Under the pieces are notes generated by a model. The model ran no database searches. It was given only the letters and a program-made list of their open reading frames with translations, and was not told where the DNA came from. Below are positions 27,755 to 35,728 of a DNA stretch of 64,000 nt, one piece after another. The number at the start of each line of letters is the position of its first letter. Positions within the stretch are counted from its first letter, which is position 1. This stretch comes from JBHHUI01 sp965248775 (lineage in GTDB: Bacteria > Chloroflexota > Anaerolineae > Anaerolineales > JBHHUI01), in contig OZ252150.1 in the NCBI GenBank assembly GCA_965248775.1, positions 4,030,001 through 4,094,000 of the forward strand. Direction: 5' to 3'. Both the position numbers and the translations under genes were made by a program.

Positions 27755-27954
27755 AAATTACATTTGATCAAGAAACCGACACGTTGATGGTGGTGTTTTC
27801 CGAAGCGTCTGTGGCTGAGAGCGACGAGGACAAGCCGGGCGTTATCCTGGATTATGACGAAGACGGCAATCTAGTTTCTATAGAAATTCTTGATGCCTCG
27901 CGTCGTGTTTCTGTCCCGAGTCGCATCGAGTTTGAGATTGCGCCAATCGGGTAA
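27751..27954 (+). CDS. DUF2283-family protein (possible antitoxin)
   Basis: 67 residues starting MKITFDQETDTLMVVF, with VAESDEDKPGVILDYDEDGNLVSIEILDAS, the typical DUF2283 core. The protein is acidic. Its start codon overlaps the stop of the DUF4258 gene, so the two are made together. In the suspected toxin-antitoxin reading this would be the neutralising partner. Confidence 0.75.
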   Translation: MKITFDQETDTLMVVFSEASVAESDEDKPGVILDYDEDGNLVSIEILDASRRVSVPSRIEFEIAPIG

Positions 27955-28053
27955 TCGCGCGCTTACACGCCACGACTACGGAGCCCAACATATCTGCTTG
28001 CATGTCATCTAATCGCTGACAGCGGCTGAAGCCTGGTATTCATCGAAATCTAT

Positions 28054-28791
28054 TCAATCTGCATTGAGCAGCGGTCGTTTGTTCGGCATTCCGGCGCGCC
28101 GAGGATATTTATCAGGCGTGGCCGAGACTTTCTTTACCACCACCAAGTAACGCGTTTCCACAACGCCCGGCAATTCAATTGGCACCAATTGGCGTACCTG
28201 GCCACCGAGAATCGCCAGCGCATTCGCAGCCTCTTGCGATTCGGCATGGGCATTCGCGCCTCTCTGTGCCAAAACACACCCCGCGCTGCGCACGAAGGGC
28301 AAGAGCAACTCCAATAACACCGGCATGCGAGCCAGCGCACGCGCCACGGCCCAATCGTAAACAGCGCGGTGTTTGCTCTGGCGTGCCACATCTTCAGCGC
28401 GCCCGTGGATGACATGCACTTCCTCCAACTTGAGCTCCCGCACCATATGACGCAGGAATTTGCATTTTTTTTCGGTGGCTTCGAGCAGCGTGAGTTGTAA
28501 TTTCGGGTAAGCGATCTTGAGTGGCAATCCCGGGAAGCCCGCGCCTGAGCCCACATCAATGATCTTGATCGCTTGATCAGCTTGCGTGGGTGAGCCGATC
28601 AACTTGAGGCATGTGAGCGAATCGAGGAAATGCCTGATCAGGATGCCTTGCGGATCGATGATCGCAGTGAGGTTTTGTCGCTCGTTCCACTTGGTCAACT
28701 CAGTCGCATAGTGTTCAAAAGCATCCACCTGTTGTTGCGTGAGCGATAAGTCGAGCAGGCTTTGCGAACCGGCTACAAATTCTTCCATCAT
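28054..28791 (-). CDS. rsmG: 16S rRNA (guanine-N7) methyltransferase RsmG
   Basis: Methylates G527 of 16S rRNA with S-adenosylmethionine. 245 residues from ATG 28791, which overlaps the PyrD-like stop (ATGA). The frame is open to 28809. Recognisable parts are LTKWNERQNLTAI, ILIRHFLDSL, the SAM-binding IIDVGSGAGFPGLPLKI and ATEKKCKFL. It is the last gene of a coupled operon of otherwise metabolic genes. Confidence 0.92.
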   Translation of the reverse strand: MMEEFVAGSQSLLDLSLTQQQVDAFEHYATELTKWNERQNLTAIIDPQGILIRHFLDSLTCLKLIGSPTQADQAIKIIDVGSGAGFPGLPLKIAYPKLQLTLLEATEKKCKFLRHMVRELKLEEVHVIHGRAEDVARQSKHRAVYDWAVARALARMPVLLELLLPFVRSAGCVLAQRGANAHAESQEAANALAILGGQVRQLVPIELPGVVETRYLVVVKKVSATPDKYPRRAGMPNKRPLLNAD

Positions 28792-29600
28792 GCGAGGACA
28801 GCCTCGCAAATGGCAGGGATTTCTTCCGGTGTAGTCCAGACGAGCGAGTCGATTTGGACTGCGATAGCACCCGCCGTCAGACAGGCGCGCGCTTGAGCGG
28901 GTGTGTGAATTCCACCAACCGCGACAATCGGCAAGCTTGTCACAACGCGAATTTCGGCAAGCACCGGAAGCATTTGTGGAAAAAGTGCTGCACCGTATAT
29001 GCGCCCGCGCAGCGTGTGCGTGCCGTCCGGGTCCGGCAGCGTTCCACGCGGTGGTGCTGCAACTGTCAGCGCTGCAGCACCGGCCTGTTCTGCTAGCATT
29101 GCGAATTCAGTCGCTCGCCGGAAAGGGACTCGCACGATTACGGGCAACATCCCGGCAACGGCGGCTTCAATCGCATAGCGTACACTTTGCGCTTCTTCCT
29201 CGTCTCTAAAGCCCAACTCAACGCCTGCAAAGACATCTAACCGCTCGCAATACTGTACAGCACGATCGGTCTCCTCTATACTCGTCACGGCCAGATGCAA
29301 AATAACAGGGCACGGCAGACGGGACCAGCGTCCGGCATACTCATCACAAAGATGTCGCAAGCCGGGATTAGGCAGCCCGGTGTGAATTAAAACACCACCT
29401 GGAATCGGGAGGGCTTGCTGCTGTCGTGCGGGGCGCCGAGAACGCCAAGTCACGGGATTGGTCACGAACGCACCCAAACTGGAAAAATCTACCAGCCCGG
29501 CGTATTCATCCGCAAAACCCCAACACCCGGCCGCGGTCAAAACTGCATGATTAAGCGCCAGCCCAGTCTTGTGTTGGGGCGCTAATTCGACCAGCGTCAT
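28788..29600 (-). CDS. Diverged PyrD-like (dihydroorotate dehydrogenase family) protein
   Basis: 270 residues with a DHODH-type TIM barrel: an N-terminal LNHAVLTAAGCWGFADEY, GGVLIHTGLPNPGL, LPVIVRVPF, and the FMN-phosphate loop LPIVAVGGIHTPAQARACLTAGAIAVQI. Where class 1 DHODHs have ELNISCPN, with the substrate Asn residues and (in class 1B) the catalytic Cys, this protein has GVELGFRDEEE. It therefore probably binds FMN but does not oxidise dihydroorotate. The true substrate is unknown. A PyrK-like partner is encoded at the head of the same operon. Confidence 0.7.
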   Translation of the reverse strand: MTLVELAPQHKTGLALNHAVLTAAGCWGFADEYAGLVDFSSLGAFVTNPVTWRSRRPARQQQALPIPGGVLIHTGLPNPGLRHLCDEYAGRWSRLPCPVILHLAVTSIEETDRAVQYCERLDVFAGVELGFRDEEEAQSVRYAIEAAVAGMLPVIVRVPFRRATEFAMLAEQAGAAALTVAAPPRGTLPDPDGTHTLRGRIYGAALFPQMLPVLAEIRVVTSLPIVAVGGIHTPAQARACLTAGAIAVQIDSLVWTTPEEIPAICEAVLA

Positions 29601-30022
29601 GAACCCTTGCGTTGTTGTAGGAGCAGCCGCGAAACAGCCAGGATGCTGAGGCCAAGTCCAATCGAACCGAAACCATACAGGCCATAAGCGAGCAGACCGG
29701 AAATCGGCCAGCCGTTGATACGACTGAGCGTCCCCAATGCGAGCAGCAACGCCAGCAGGCCCAGGCAGGCAGCAGCAACCGTCATCAGCAACAAGGGCCC
29801 ACGTCGGCGACTGCTGATCTCGTCAGTGGAGCGCAGACGCTGGAAATCGCGCCAGCTCAATGCAATCAACAGCACACCCAGAACAAAAAAAGCAATCATT
29901 TGAATCCCAGCGCCCAGACCTGCCGGGAACGAGAGCCAATTCCACAGATAAGAAATTATCGAAATGCCGCCGAAGGCGACTAATGCGTAGAGGAAAAGAC
30001 GCGGACGAGTTGCCATGATCAA
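29597..30022 (-). CDS. Small four-helix membrane protein
   Basis: 141 residues (or 139 from the second Met). Hydrophobic helices lie at about 9-26, 36-56, 76-97 and 110-132, with a basic loop containing SSRRRGP in the middle. I recognise no family. It overlaps both neighbours by ATGA (PIG-L upstream, PyrD-like downstream), so it belongs to the coupled operon. Confidence 0.6.
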   Translation of the reverse strand: MIMATRPRLFLYALVAFGGISIISYLWNWLSFPAGLGAGIQMIAFFVLGVLLIALSWRDFQRLRSTDEISSRRRGPLLLMTVAAACLGLLALLLALGTLSRINGWPISGLLAYGLYGFGSIGLGLSILAVSRLLLQQRKGS

Positions 30023-30774
30023 TTCGACAGAAGTGCACGCTGCAGACGGTCATGCGGTGCGCCATCCAATGGCGGCCAGTGCCGATGCAGGCCCTCGCGC
30101 GGGACCAGGCGGATCAGTTCCTCCAGGCTCACCGGGCGTCCCCATTCTTCCGACAGACGCCGTCCGAACAGCGCATGCTGCGTGCGATGACATTTGGCTG
30201 CCGAGATGAGCGCAGCGAAATGATCTGAAATATCCACCACAATATGCGCACTGTCGTCGGTATTTGTCAGACGCGGATAGGGGTGATCGGGATAGTTTGC
30301 AGCGAACGAATACAACAGCGGGGTCGGCTCAGAGAGTCCTTTTACAACCTCTGAAACGATCTCGTGCAAGAGGCAATGCGCGGGATGGCCGTATTCGCCA
30401 TTGGAACCGTGCGTCAGGATCACCTCCGGCCGCTGGACAGCAATCACATTGGAAATTTGCGCATTCAATTCCGCAGTATCGTGCTCCGGTGCAAACAACT
30501 CATCTCCCGGACCAACTGTAGGATCGACATATCCGAGAAAGTCATTGCCAGTAACACCCAAGGCAGCCACCGCACAATGCATCTCCTGTGCGCGCAGCCC
30601 ACCCAGTTCCTCACGCGTTGTCAGCGCTGGCTCGCCGAGTTCGCCGCCTTCACCGCGTGTCAGGCAGAGGACATGAATATTTGCAGCGCGTGTCGCAAGC
30701 AGCGCCAGCAAACCTCCTGTGAGGCGTGTCTCATCATCCGGATGGGCAACGATGCAGAGCAGCCGCAGGGTCAT
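30019..30774 (-). CDS. PIG-L family deacetylase
   Basis: A LmbE-type Zn-dependent N-deacetylase of 251 residues. The metal site is AHPDDE (residues 10-15) and the later His in GEYGHPAHCLLHE. LTRGEGGE and GLRAQEMHCAVAALGV are further family signatures. It acts on GlcNAc-type or related amide substrates. The substrate here is unknown. Its start overlaps the stop of the broken nucleoside-phosphorylase-like gene (ATGA), so it was designed to be translated after it. Confidence 0.85.
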   Translation of the reverse strand: MTLRLLCIVAHPDDETRLTGGLLALLATRAANIHVLCLTRGEGGELGEPALTTREELGGLRAQEMHCAVAALGVTGNDFLGYVDPTVGPGDELFAPEHDTAELNAQISNVIAVQRPEVILTHGSNGEYGHPAHCLLHEIVSEVVKGLSEPTPLLYSFAANYPDHPYPRLTNTDDSAHIVVDISDHFAALISAAKCHRTQHALFGRRLSEEWGRPVSLEELIRLVPREGLHRHWPPLDGAPHDRLQRALLSN

Positions 30775-30899
30775 CCGATGCGTTCCTTCTCACATTGCAG
30801 GATGCGCCGGATAATGGCCAATGCCGTCGCATAGGTGGGATCGAGGCCGAAATACGAGAGGCTGCCCGCTCCAAGGCTCTTGCCCTGCGCGAGAGGCGT

Positions 30900-30910
30900 A
30901 TCCGAGGCGT
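30900..30910. repeat. Target-site duplication of the IS4 element, left copy
   Basis: ATCCGAGGCGT here matches 32091-32101 exactly, 11 bp, flanking the element. IS4-family elements usually make duplications of about 10-13 bp. Confidence 0.92.
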
Positions 30911-32090
30911 TCACTACCGGACACTTTCTGCGCGGGGCATGTCAAAGGCGACCGGGATGGGCAGATGCTCATTTAGGAACTGTTCCAGCAGGCGCAAGCC
31001 GAGTTGAAATAGGCTCAGATCACAGCGGTCGGTGCGGTGAATGACTTGCACCCAATTATCTCGTTTGGCGATGACGCCCAAGTAGATGATCCAGATGTAA
31101 GCAAGGCAAGCTGCGATCATCAACCGGGCCAGGTCGGCGATATGGCTTTTATGCAAATTGAAGCCCCGGCTTTTCTGGTCGGAGAAGAAAGTTTCAATAC
31201 GAAAGCGTTTGTTATACCAGGAACAGGCTTCGGCAACCAGCTCCAGGTTGGTGACCAGATAGAGGGGCTCTTTGCAGTCGCGCTGCCACCACGCGATGAC
31301 AAGGACGGGCCCATATTCCTGCTGGGTGAAGGCGACATCCGGCACGCCGCGGTATGCACCACGGGGCACATCCAGGTCGGCGAAGGCGAACCAGTCGCCC
31401 CCTTCACATAGCTGGACATGCTTGGCCGTGCGACAGACGTAGGCCCATTCGTAGTCATTCAGAGCCGCCTGGAGGTTCGTGCCATCGAATTCACCATCCC
31501 CCAGGAAGACGACATCGCTTGCAGGGGGCACCAAAGCGTGTACTTCTGTCAACAACTGCACGTGTGTCGCTTCTGAAAAATGTCCCTTGCTCCCTTTGAC
31601 GGTGACCCACGCCACCGGCAAAGCACGTTGCTTGTAGATGACGCTCACCATCAGGGTCAGGCAACCGCGGCCCACTTCGCTGCCGTCCATTGCCAACACG
31701 AGCGGGCGGTCCTGCGCCAGACCCTGCAATAAGGGTTCAGCGAAGGGTAGAAAGAAGACTTCGTTATTAATATGCTCATTCTTGACCCAGCGGGCGTACC
31801 GTTTGACCCGGCTCTCGGGTTTGTTGCCGTCTGGCACTTTCCTGGCGATCGCCGGTAGCTGGCTACTCTGGCTGCGGACAATTCCGCTGACCATGGCAGC
31901 GAGCGTATCCAAATGGCGAGCCAAGTTGCCCTGCGGTTCTCCTGGGTACAGTTGCCGCAAGGCGCTCTTTATGGCACGATATGTACGGCGGTTGTCACTC
32001 ATGGCGATACTCCCCTTGTTCTGTGGTAGAACGGAGAGTGTAGCCGAGAGGCAACCGCTAATCAATCACGGATAAAGTGTCCGGTAGTGA
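30911..32090 (-). mobile_element. IS4-family insertion sequence, complete, 1180 bp
   Basis: Perfect 17-bp terminal inverted repeats: TCACTACCGGACACTTT at 30911-30927 and its complement at 32074-32090. Both ends are flanked by the 11-bp duplication ATCCGAGGCGT. The element carries one transposase gene with intact motifs. Ends, duplication and gene are undamaged, so the insertion is recent. It sits inside the nucleoside-phosphorylase-like gene in the same orientation. Confidence 0.95.
30914..32002 (-). CDS. IS4-family transposase
   Basis: 362 residues from ATG 32002 (MSDNRRTYRAIKS). The frame is open to 32065, but that part precedes the natural start. The DDE catalytic set is visible: first Asp in LAMDGSEVGRG, second in FLGDGEFDGTN, and Glu in the YREK signature YNKRFRIETFFSDQK, with exact Y-x2-R-x3-E-x6-K spacing. 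The stop codon lies within the left terminal repeat. Confidence 0.93.
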   Translation of the reverse strand: MSDNRRTYRAIKSALRQLYPGEPQGNLARHLDTLAAMVSGIVRSQSSQLPAIARKVPDGNKPESRVKRYARWVKNEHINNEVFFLPFAEPLLQGLAQDRPLVLAMDGSEVGRGCLTLMVSVIYKQRALPVAWVTVKGSKGHFSEATHVQLLTEVHALVPPASDVVFLGDGEFDGTNLQAALNDYEWAYVCRTAKHVQLCEGGDWFAFADLDVPRGAYRGVPDVAFTQQEYGPVLVIAWWQRDCKEPLYLVTNLELVAEACSWYNKRFRIETFFSDQKSRGFNLHKSHIADLARLMIAACLAYIWIIYLGVIAKRDNWVQVIHRTDRCDLSLFQLGLRLLEQFLNEHLPIPVAFDMPRAESVR

Positions 32091-32101
32091 ATCCGAGGCG
32101 T
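32091..32101. repeat. Target-site duplication of the IS4 element, right copy
   Basis: ATCCGAGGCGT, identical to 30900-30910. It defines the right boundary of the element. Confidence 0.92.
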
Positions 32102-33690
32102 AATACACAAGCCCGAGATCAAACGGCAATTCGTGTAACGTCAAAATCTCGTCCACCGGATAGCGCTGTGGTCGCGTCATCTCATACACAGCGGAGAGAT
32201 ACGGACCGGCCTCCATTTCCACAGCCGTATAGCCTTCCTGGAAGAAGCCATTCATATAAGGCGTTGTTTGTAAGAATGTACCCAGCACACTCACAGCTTT
32301 CTGATTGTCCAGAACAGTGCCGTAGATGAGATAGGGCAACACATCGGCTGTCGTGATGCAGTTCGGAAGGAGATAGGTATTTCGCGAGTGCTCATCATGA
32401 ACAACCTTGGGGATGAGCACATCCCCGACGGCGGCATTCAACGAGGCCGCCTTGCCCATGATATAAACGCCGCGTATCTGCCCGGCCCGTTCGGACACCT
32501 ATGTCAGGATGTTATATGCAGCCCGGCCAAGCGGATAATCGATGTTGAGGATCAGTGCCTCACTTTTTGCGAGATAGCTGCGCTCCTGCTCAGCGAGACG
32601 CGGGTCCATCAGCTCGGGATTCAAGCGTGCCAGATCGATCACTTGTGCATCAACATCAAAGCTATGTCTGCTTGGGATGCGGACAATACCGACTTGCTTT
32701 TCGTGCTGCCATTGTGCTTCTGCCAGTCCGTGACCGTTTGCAGTTTCTTTGTACTTTCTGAGCACGTAATAGAGGAAGTTTTCCTCAGCAGAGGCGGACT
32801 TGCGGGACTGGATATCTGCCCATTCATCCGAAAGCATCGGATTTTCCGGTTGCTGCACAAACCGAATCAATTCCTCACGGTGCTGCAAGGCAAAGCCGGA
32901 AAGCAAATTGACAAGGCTGTGGGTATTGCTGGAAACGAAATATACCGGCCGGTCGAGCAGTTTTGAATCATCCGCAATGATGTTCGCCAACCAGGCGTGC
33001 GTCGCGCGCCGATAACGCGTCAACCAACTACTGATCAATTGAACGCGCATGCGGCATTGGGCGGCCTTTATCATTCGCAGGCTGTCCGACCAAGTGTCTC
33101 CCAAAACTGACTTGAGGCGGGAAAAATCAGCGGCCGTAAGTTGCAACGCTGCAGCGAGTTCCACTTCTGCTGCGGGATCGGCGCTGTCAATCAGTGACTC
33201 ATCCGGCGCGGCTTCTAAGCGTGCATGGAGCTTGTTCCACTCGATCTGGAAAGCTGTCAGTTGTGGGACAAGATCATCAATATCGGAGCGACTGGCGATG
33301 TAACAGGCCAGTGTTTCTTCGCCATCGAAGAAGGCGCGTCTGCGACGCGCCACTGCCGCGACCCGCTCCCATTCTTCAACTTCCCCGAAGCCTTCGCGGC
33401 GAAAGACCCCCGGCCCCTGTCCGAGCACGATCAGACGCGCCTGCAAAATGCAGGCCGGCAAGCGCAGCAGGCAATAGGTAAATGCAGACACATCAATCAC
33501 GGAATCGCGCGCGTGAGGGTGCAGCAGCGATTGCATACCTGCATGCGCCTCTTCCAGTGTGCGAATTTGAACTTCGCTCGAGGCGCGCAAGAGCGAATAA
33601 TAGGTGCGTAGATAAAGTTCGATTTGGTCGGAGCCGACGTGAGGTTGATGTCTTTCCACGTGTAATTTATCTTTTGCGAGTGTAAAGCTG

Positions 33691-34398
33691 TCAGTCTGTG
33701 AGAGATAGATTCGTTAAGGGAAACAGTGGGCCCTCACGGCAGGCTAATTTCCAACCACGACGCGTCCGCACAGCACAGGCCTGACAGGCGCCCGTCCCGC
33801 AGGGCATTGATGGAGTCAGCAGCACGCTTACTTGTGCTTCATCAAATCCGGCCGCGCGCATGGCCTTCACAATTTCAGTGGGCTGCTGCGGTTCGGTATG
33901 TACATACACGCACTCGGCCCAATCAACATATTCAGCCACGAGAGTCGGCAAGTGCCCGACCCGTACTTCGATCTCAGGATGGAGCGCTTCCACTGGATAA
34001 GGACGTCCCAATAGCAGCGTTACTGCGCCCGTGCTGCCAATCGCTTGCATAGCCAGGGGTAACAAGCGTTCCGGCCGAGTGTTTGCTAGCAGCAAAAGAT
34101 TCGTGCCTGCGGTAATTTGCGGCGCTCGCTTTCCAGCCGGGCCGAGCAATGCAATATCCATTCCCGGGTTGAGATGCAACCGCGCCGGATCGCCGGCAGG
34201 CAGTTCGAGCGCAAAACCGTCCGGCCATATTTGCGCCGGAAAGACCGTCTGCCGCAGATATGGATCGTGCGTGGCGGCCAGACGCGCCAGAGCAAATTGA
34301 CCCGGTGCCGGCGTGAATTCAGAATCGAAATTTACACGCACACGACCATGACCAATAGCTTCCACGTGTGTACAGCGTGCGTTCGCCAGCCTCAACAT
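33691..34398 (-). CDS. PyrK-like flavin/[2Fe-2S] electron-transfer protein
   Basis: About 235 residues from ATG 34398. The frame is open to 34422. The C terminus has the PyrK-type [2Fe-2S] cysteines MPCGTGACQACAVRTRRGWKLACREGP. The N-terminal barrel begins CTHVEAIGHGRVRVNF, but the usual RPxS FAD motif is replaced by LRQTVFPA, so flavin binding is uncertain. In pyrimidine synthesis PyrK passes electrons from PyrD to NAD. Here it probably serves the diverged PyrD-like protein of the same operon. TATATT ends 7 bases before the start, so its mRNA may be leaderless. The TnpB element ends just upstream. Confidence 0.75.
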   Translation of the reverse strand: MLRLANARCTHVEAIGHGRVRVNFDSEFTPAPGQFALARLAATHDPYLRQTVFPAQIWPDGFALELPAGDPARLHLNPGMDIALLGPAGKRAPQITAGTNLLLLANTRPERLLPLAMQAIGSTGAVTLLLGRPYPVEALHPEIEVRVGHLPTLVAEYVDWAECVYVHTEPQQPTEIVKAMRAAGFDEAQVSVLLTPSMPCGTGACQACAVRTRRGWKLACREGPLFPLTNLSLTD

Positions 34399-34437
34399 GA
34401 CGAGGAATATAGCACAGAACAAGACGATGTGATTGCT

Positions 34438-34459
34438 CCCCCACGGCTAGAGCTGGGGG
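34438..34459 (-). ncRNA. Right-end hairpin / 3' part of a possible omega-RNA
   Basis: On the minus strand the sequence reads into CCCCCAGCTCTAGCCGTGGGGG, shape only: outer arms 34454-34459 with 34438-34443 and inner arms 34451-34453 with 34446-34448. Active TnpB proteins use an RNA from this end as guide scaffold. Whether it is still made here is unknown, since the nuclease looks inactivated. Confidence 0.4.
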
Positions 34460-35634
34460 CTTCCAAGGATAATCCCGCGATGAAGCTGCGGGCCTAAAGT
34501 CGCCAATCCACGACTCAAGATGTTACGTGCGGCGTTTTCGTCTCTATCAAGCACCAGGCCGCAATGGTTACACGAATGAATACGAACAGACAAATCCTTT
34601 TTGACAATCCGATCACAGCCAGAACAGCGTTGTGTCGTACCGTGTGGGTTGACCTGCACGAACGACCTGCCAGCATATTCTGCTTTGTAGCTCGTTGCGT
34701 GTGCAAACATCCCCCAAGCGGCATCCCCAATGCTCTTGTTCAACCCGAACCAATTGCCAGCCTGCATATATTGAATGTCCAATTTTACAAGCGCGATGAT
34801 CTGATATTTATTGACGAATGCCCTGCTGAATTGATGAATGAAGTTGTGGCGCTTGTTGGCAATCCGTTTGTGGATATGCTGGACGACTCGTTTCTGCTTG
34901 TGCCATTCAGGACTGCCGATTTTGTACTGGCTCAAACGCCGTTGCGCCTTGGCGAGTGCCTGTTCTTCTTTACGGAAGTAGCGCGGATTATCGACGTGTC
35001 GTCCCTGGTCGGTTGTCAGGAAATGGCGAAGGCCAACATCAACACCTACCATCAAGTTCGATTGGGGCAAATGCTCTGGTTCATACTCACAAGCGAAAGT
35101 CGCCCACCAATTGCCCAGGCCGTCGCGGCGAACAGTAAGGGTTTTGATTTCGCCGCAGATTGGCCGATGCAGTTTGATCTTGACATCGCCAATCTTGGAC
35201 AATCTCACACGCCCATTACCCAATGCCGGATGCCCTGTGCCGGTGTCCGGCAGCCAAAAACCCGATTGCGGGAACGTGAAACTGTCATATCGATGAAAGC
35301 CACGAAAACGCGGATAGCCCACTTTTTCCACCGCTCCAGCCGCGCCTGCTTTGACTCTACGAAAGAATGCGCTAAAGGCGAGATCAACCCGAACGCATGC
35401 ATTCTGCAATACCTGAGAGTGTGCCTGTACCGCAAGCCAGTCGTGTTCCGCCTTCCATTCGGGGATCATCCTTTGTGTATCGTACAACGAGAGCGACTCT
35501 TGTCGTTCTTCCCAAGCTGTCTTGCGGACTTCAAGCGTCTTGTTGTAGACCCACAGACAGGCATCCAGCACGCATTGCAATTTGCGGCGCTGGTTACTCG
35601 ATGGATAGAGTCGGTATTTGTAGGTTTGCATCAA
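34447..35634 (-). CDS. tnpB: TnpB (OrfB-type RuvC nuclease) lacking the RuvC-II glutamate
   Basis: 395 residues. The N-terminal RNA-binding part begins YKYRLYPSSNQRRKLQ. RuvC-I has D199 in GVDVGLRHFL. The zinc finger has C337/C340/C355/C358, and RuvC-III LDRDENAARNIL is intact. RuvC-II should have a Glu at residue 283, but IIALVKLDIQYM shows Val (codon GTA at 34788-34786). One T-for-A change from GAA explains it. The nuclease is therefore probably dead, while RNA and DNA binding could remain. The frame is otherwise undamaged. Confidence 0.88.
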   Translation of the reverse strand: MMQTYKYRLYPSSNQRRKLQCVLDACLWVYNKTLEVRKTAWEERQESLSLYDTQRMIPEWKAEHDWLAVQAHSQVLQNACVRVDLAFSAFFRRVKAGAAGAVEKVGYPRFRGFHRYDSFTFPQSGFWLPDTGTGHPALGNGRVRLSKIGDVKIKLHRPICGEIKTLTVRRDGLGNWWATFACEYEPEHLPQSNLMVGVDVGLRHFLTTDQGRHVDNPRYFRKEEQALAKAQRRLSQYKIGSPEWHKQKRVVQHIHKRIANKRHNFIHQFSRAFVNKYQIIALVKLDIQYMQAGNWFGLNKSIGDAAWGMFAHATSYKAEYAGRSFVQVNPHGTTQRCSGCDRIVKKDLSVRIHSCNHCGLVLDRDENAARNILSRGLATLGPQLHRGIILGSPQL

Positions 35635-35645
35635 ATTAAAAAATA

Positions 35646-35728
35646 CACCCGCTCAGGCGTACGTTGTCTAGACGGATGCCTTTACGGGTGCACAAAGATT
35701 ATACAGGTTTTAGTTTCCGTCTAGACAA
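35646..35728 (-). promoter_or_regulatory. Promoter, inverted repeats and terminator-like hairpin before tnpB
   Basis: On the minus strand: TTGTCTAGACGGA (35728-35716), TATAAT (35703-35698), then a hairpin CACCCG/CGGGTG (35690-35685 with 35651-35646) with an inner AGGCGT/ATGCCT helix, followed by TATTTTTT just before the start codon. The hairpin loop contains TCCGTCTAGACAA (35676-35664), the exact inverse of the first 13-mer. The first copy could pair with the second and open the terminator, or both could be protein-binding sites, each centred on the palindrome GTCTAGAC. Confidence 0.5.

Larger units (their letters stand above)
30771..33659 (-). pseudogene. Nucleoside-phosphorylase-like gene, amber-stopped and split by IS4
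   Basis: One reading frame in three pieces. 33659-32499 (386 codons from GTG) ends at TAG 32501-32499. The same frame continues without shift from GTG 32498 into an obvious continuation (RAGQIRGVYIMGKAASLN). At 32091 it is cut by the IS4 element, and the C-terminal 43 codons lie at 30899-30771. Removing the IS and one target copy restores a frame of about 565 codons. The C-terminal third has GVYIMGKAASLNAAVGDVL and YTAVEMEAGPYLSAVYEM, resembling purine nucleoside phosphorylase signatures. The N-terminal two thirds are an unrecognised helical domain. Confidence 0.8.
34426..35728 (-). mobile_element. TnpB-only IS200/IS605-type element
   Basis: The right end is a GC-rich hairpin (CCCCCA 34438-34443 with TGGGGG 34454-34459, plus an inner GCT/AGC) that overlaps the tnpB stop, as is usual where the omega-RNA guide lies. 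No Y1 transposase (TnpA) gene is present, so the copy cannot move on its own. The left end is uncertain. The structured segment 35646-35728 is taken as part of it. Boundaries are approximate because these elements make no target duplication. Confidence 0.65.

Noticed and set aside
32102..32498. The frame after the amber codon as an independent gene starting at GTG 32498
   Set aside because: It continues the preceding protein in the same frame without a gap and has no ribosome-binding site of its own.
34400..34422. ATG 34422 as the start of the PyrK-like gene
   Set aside because: ATG 34398 gives the family-like N terminus. The upstream extension is hydrophobic and contains the TATATT box.
34564..35724. 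Plus-strand open frame of 386 codons opposite tnpB
   Set aside because: Antisense to a clear TnpB with zinc finger and RuvC motifs. The length reflects codon bias of the opposite strand.
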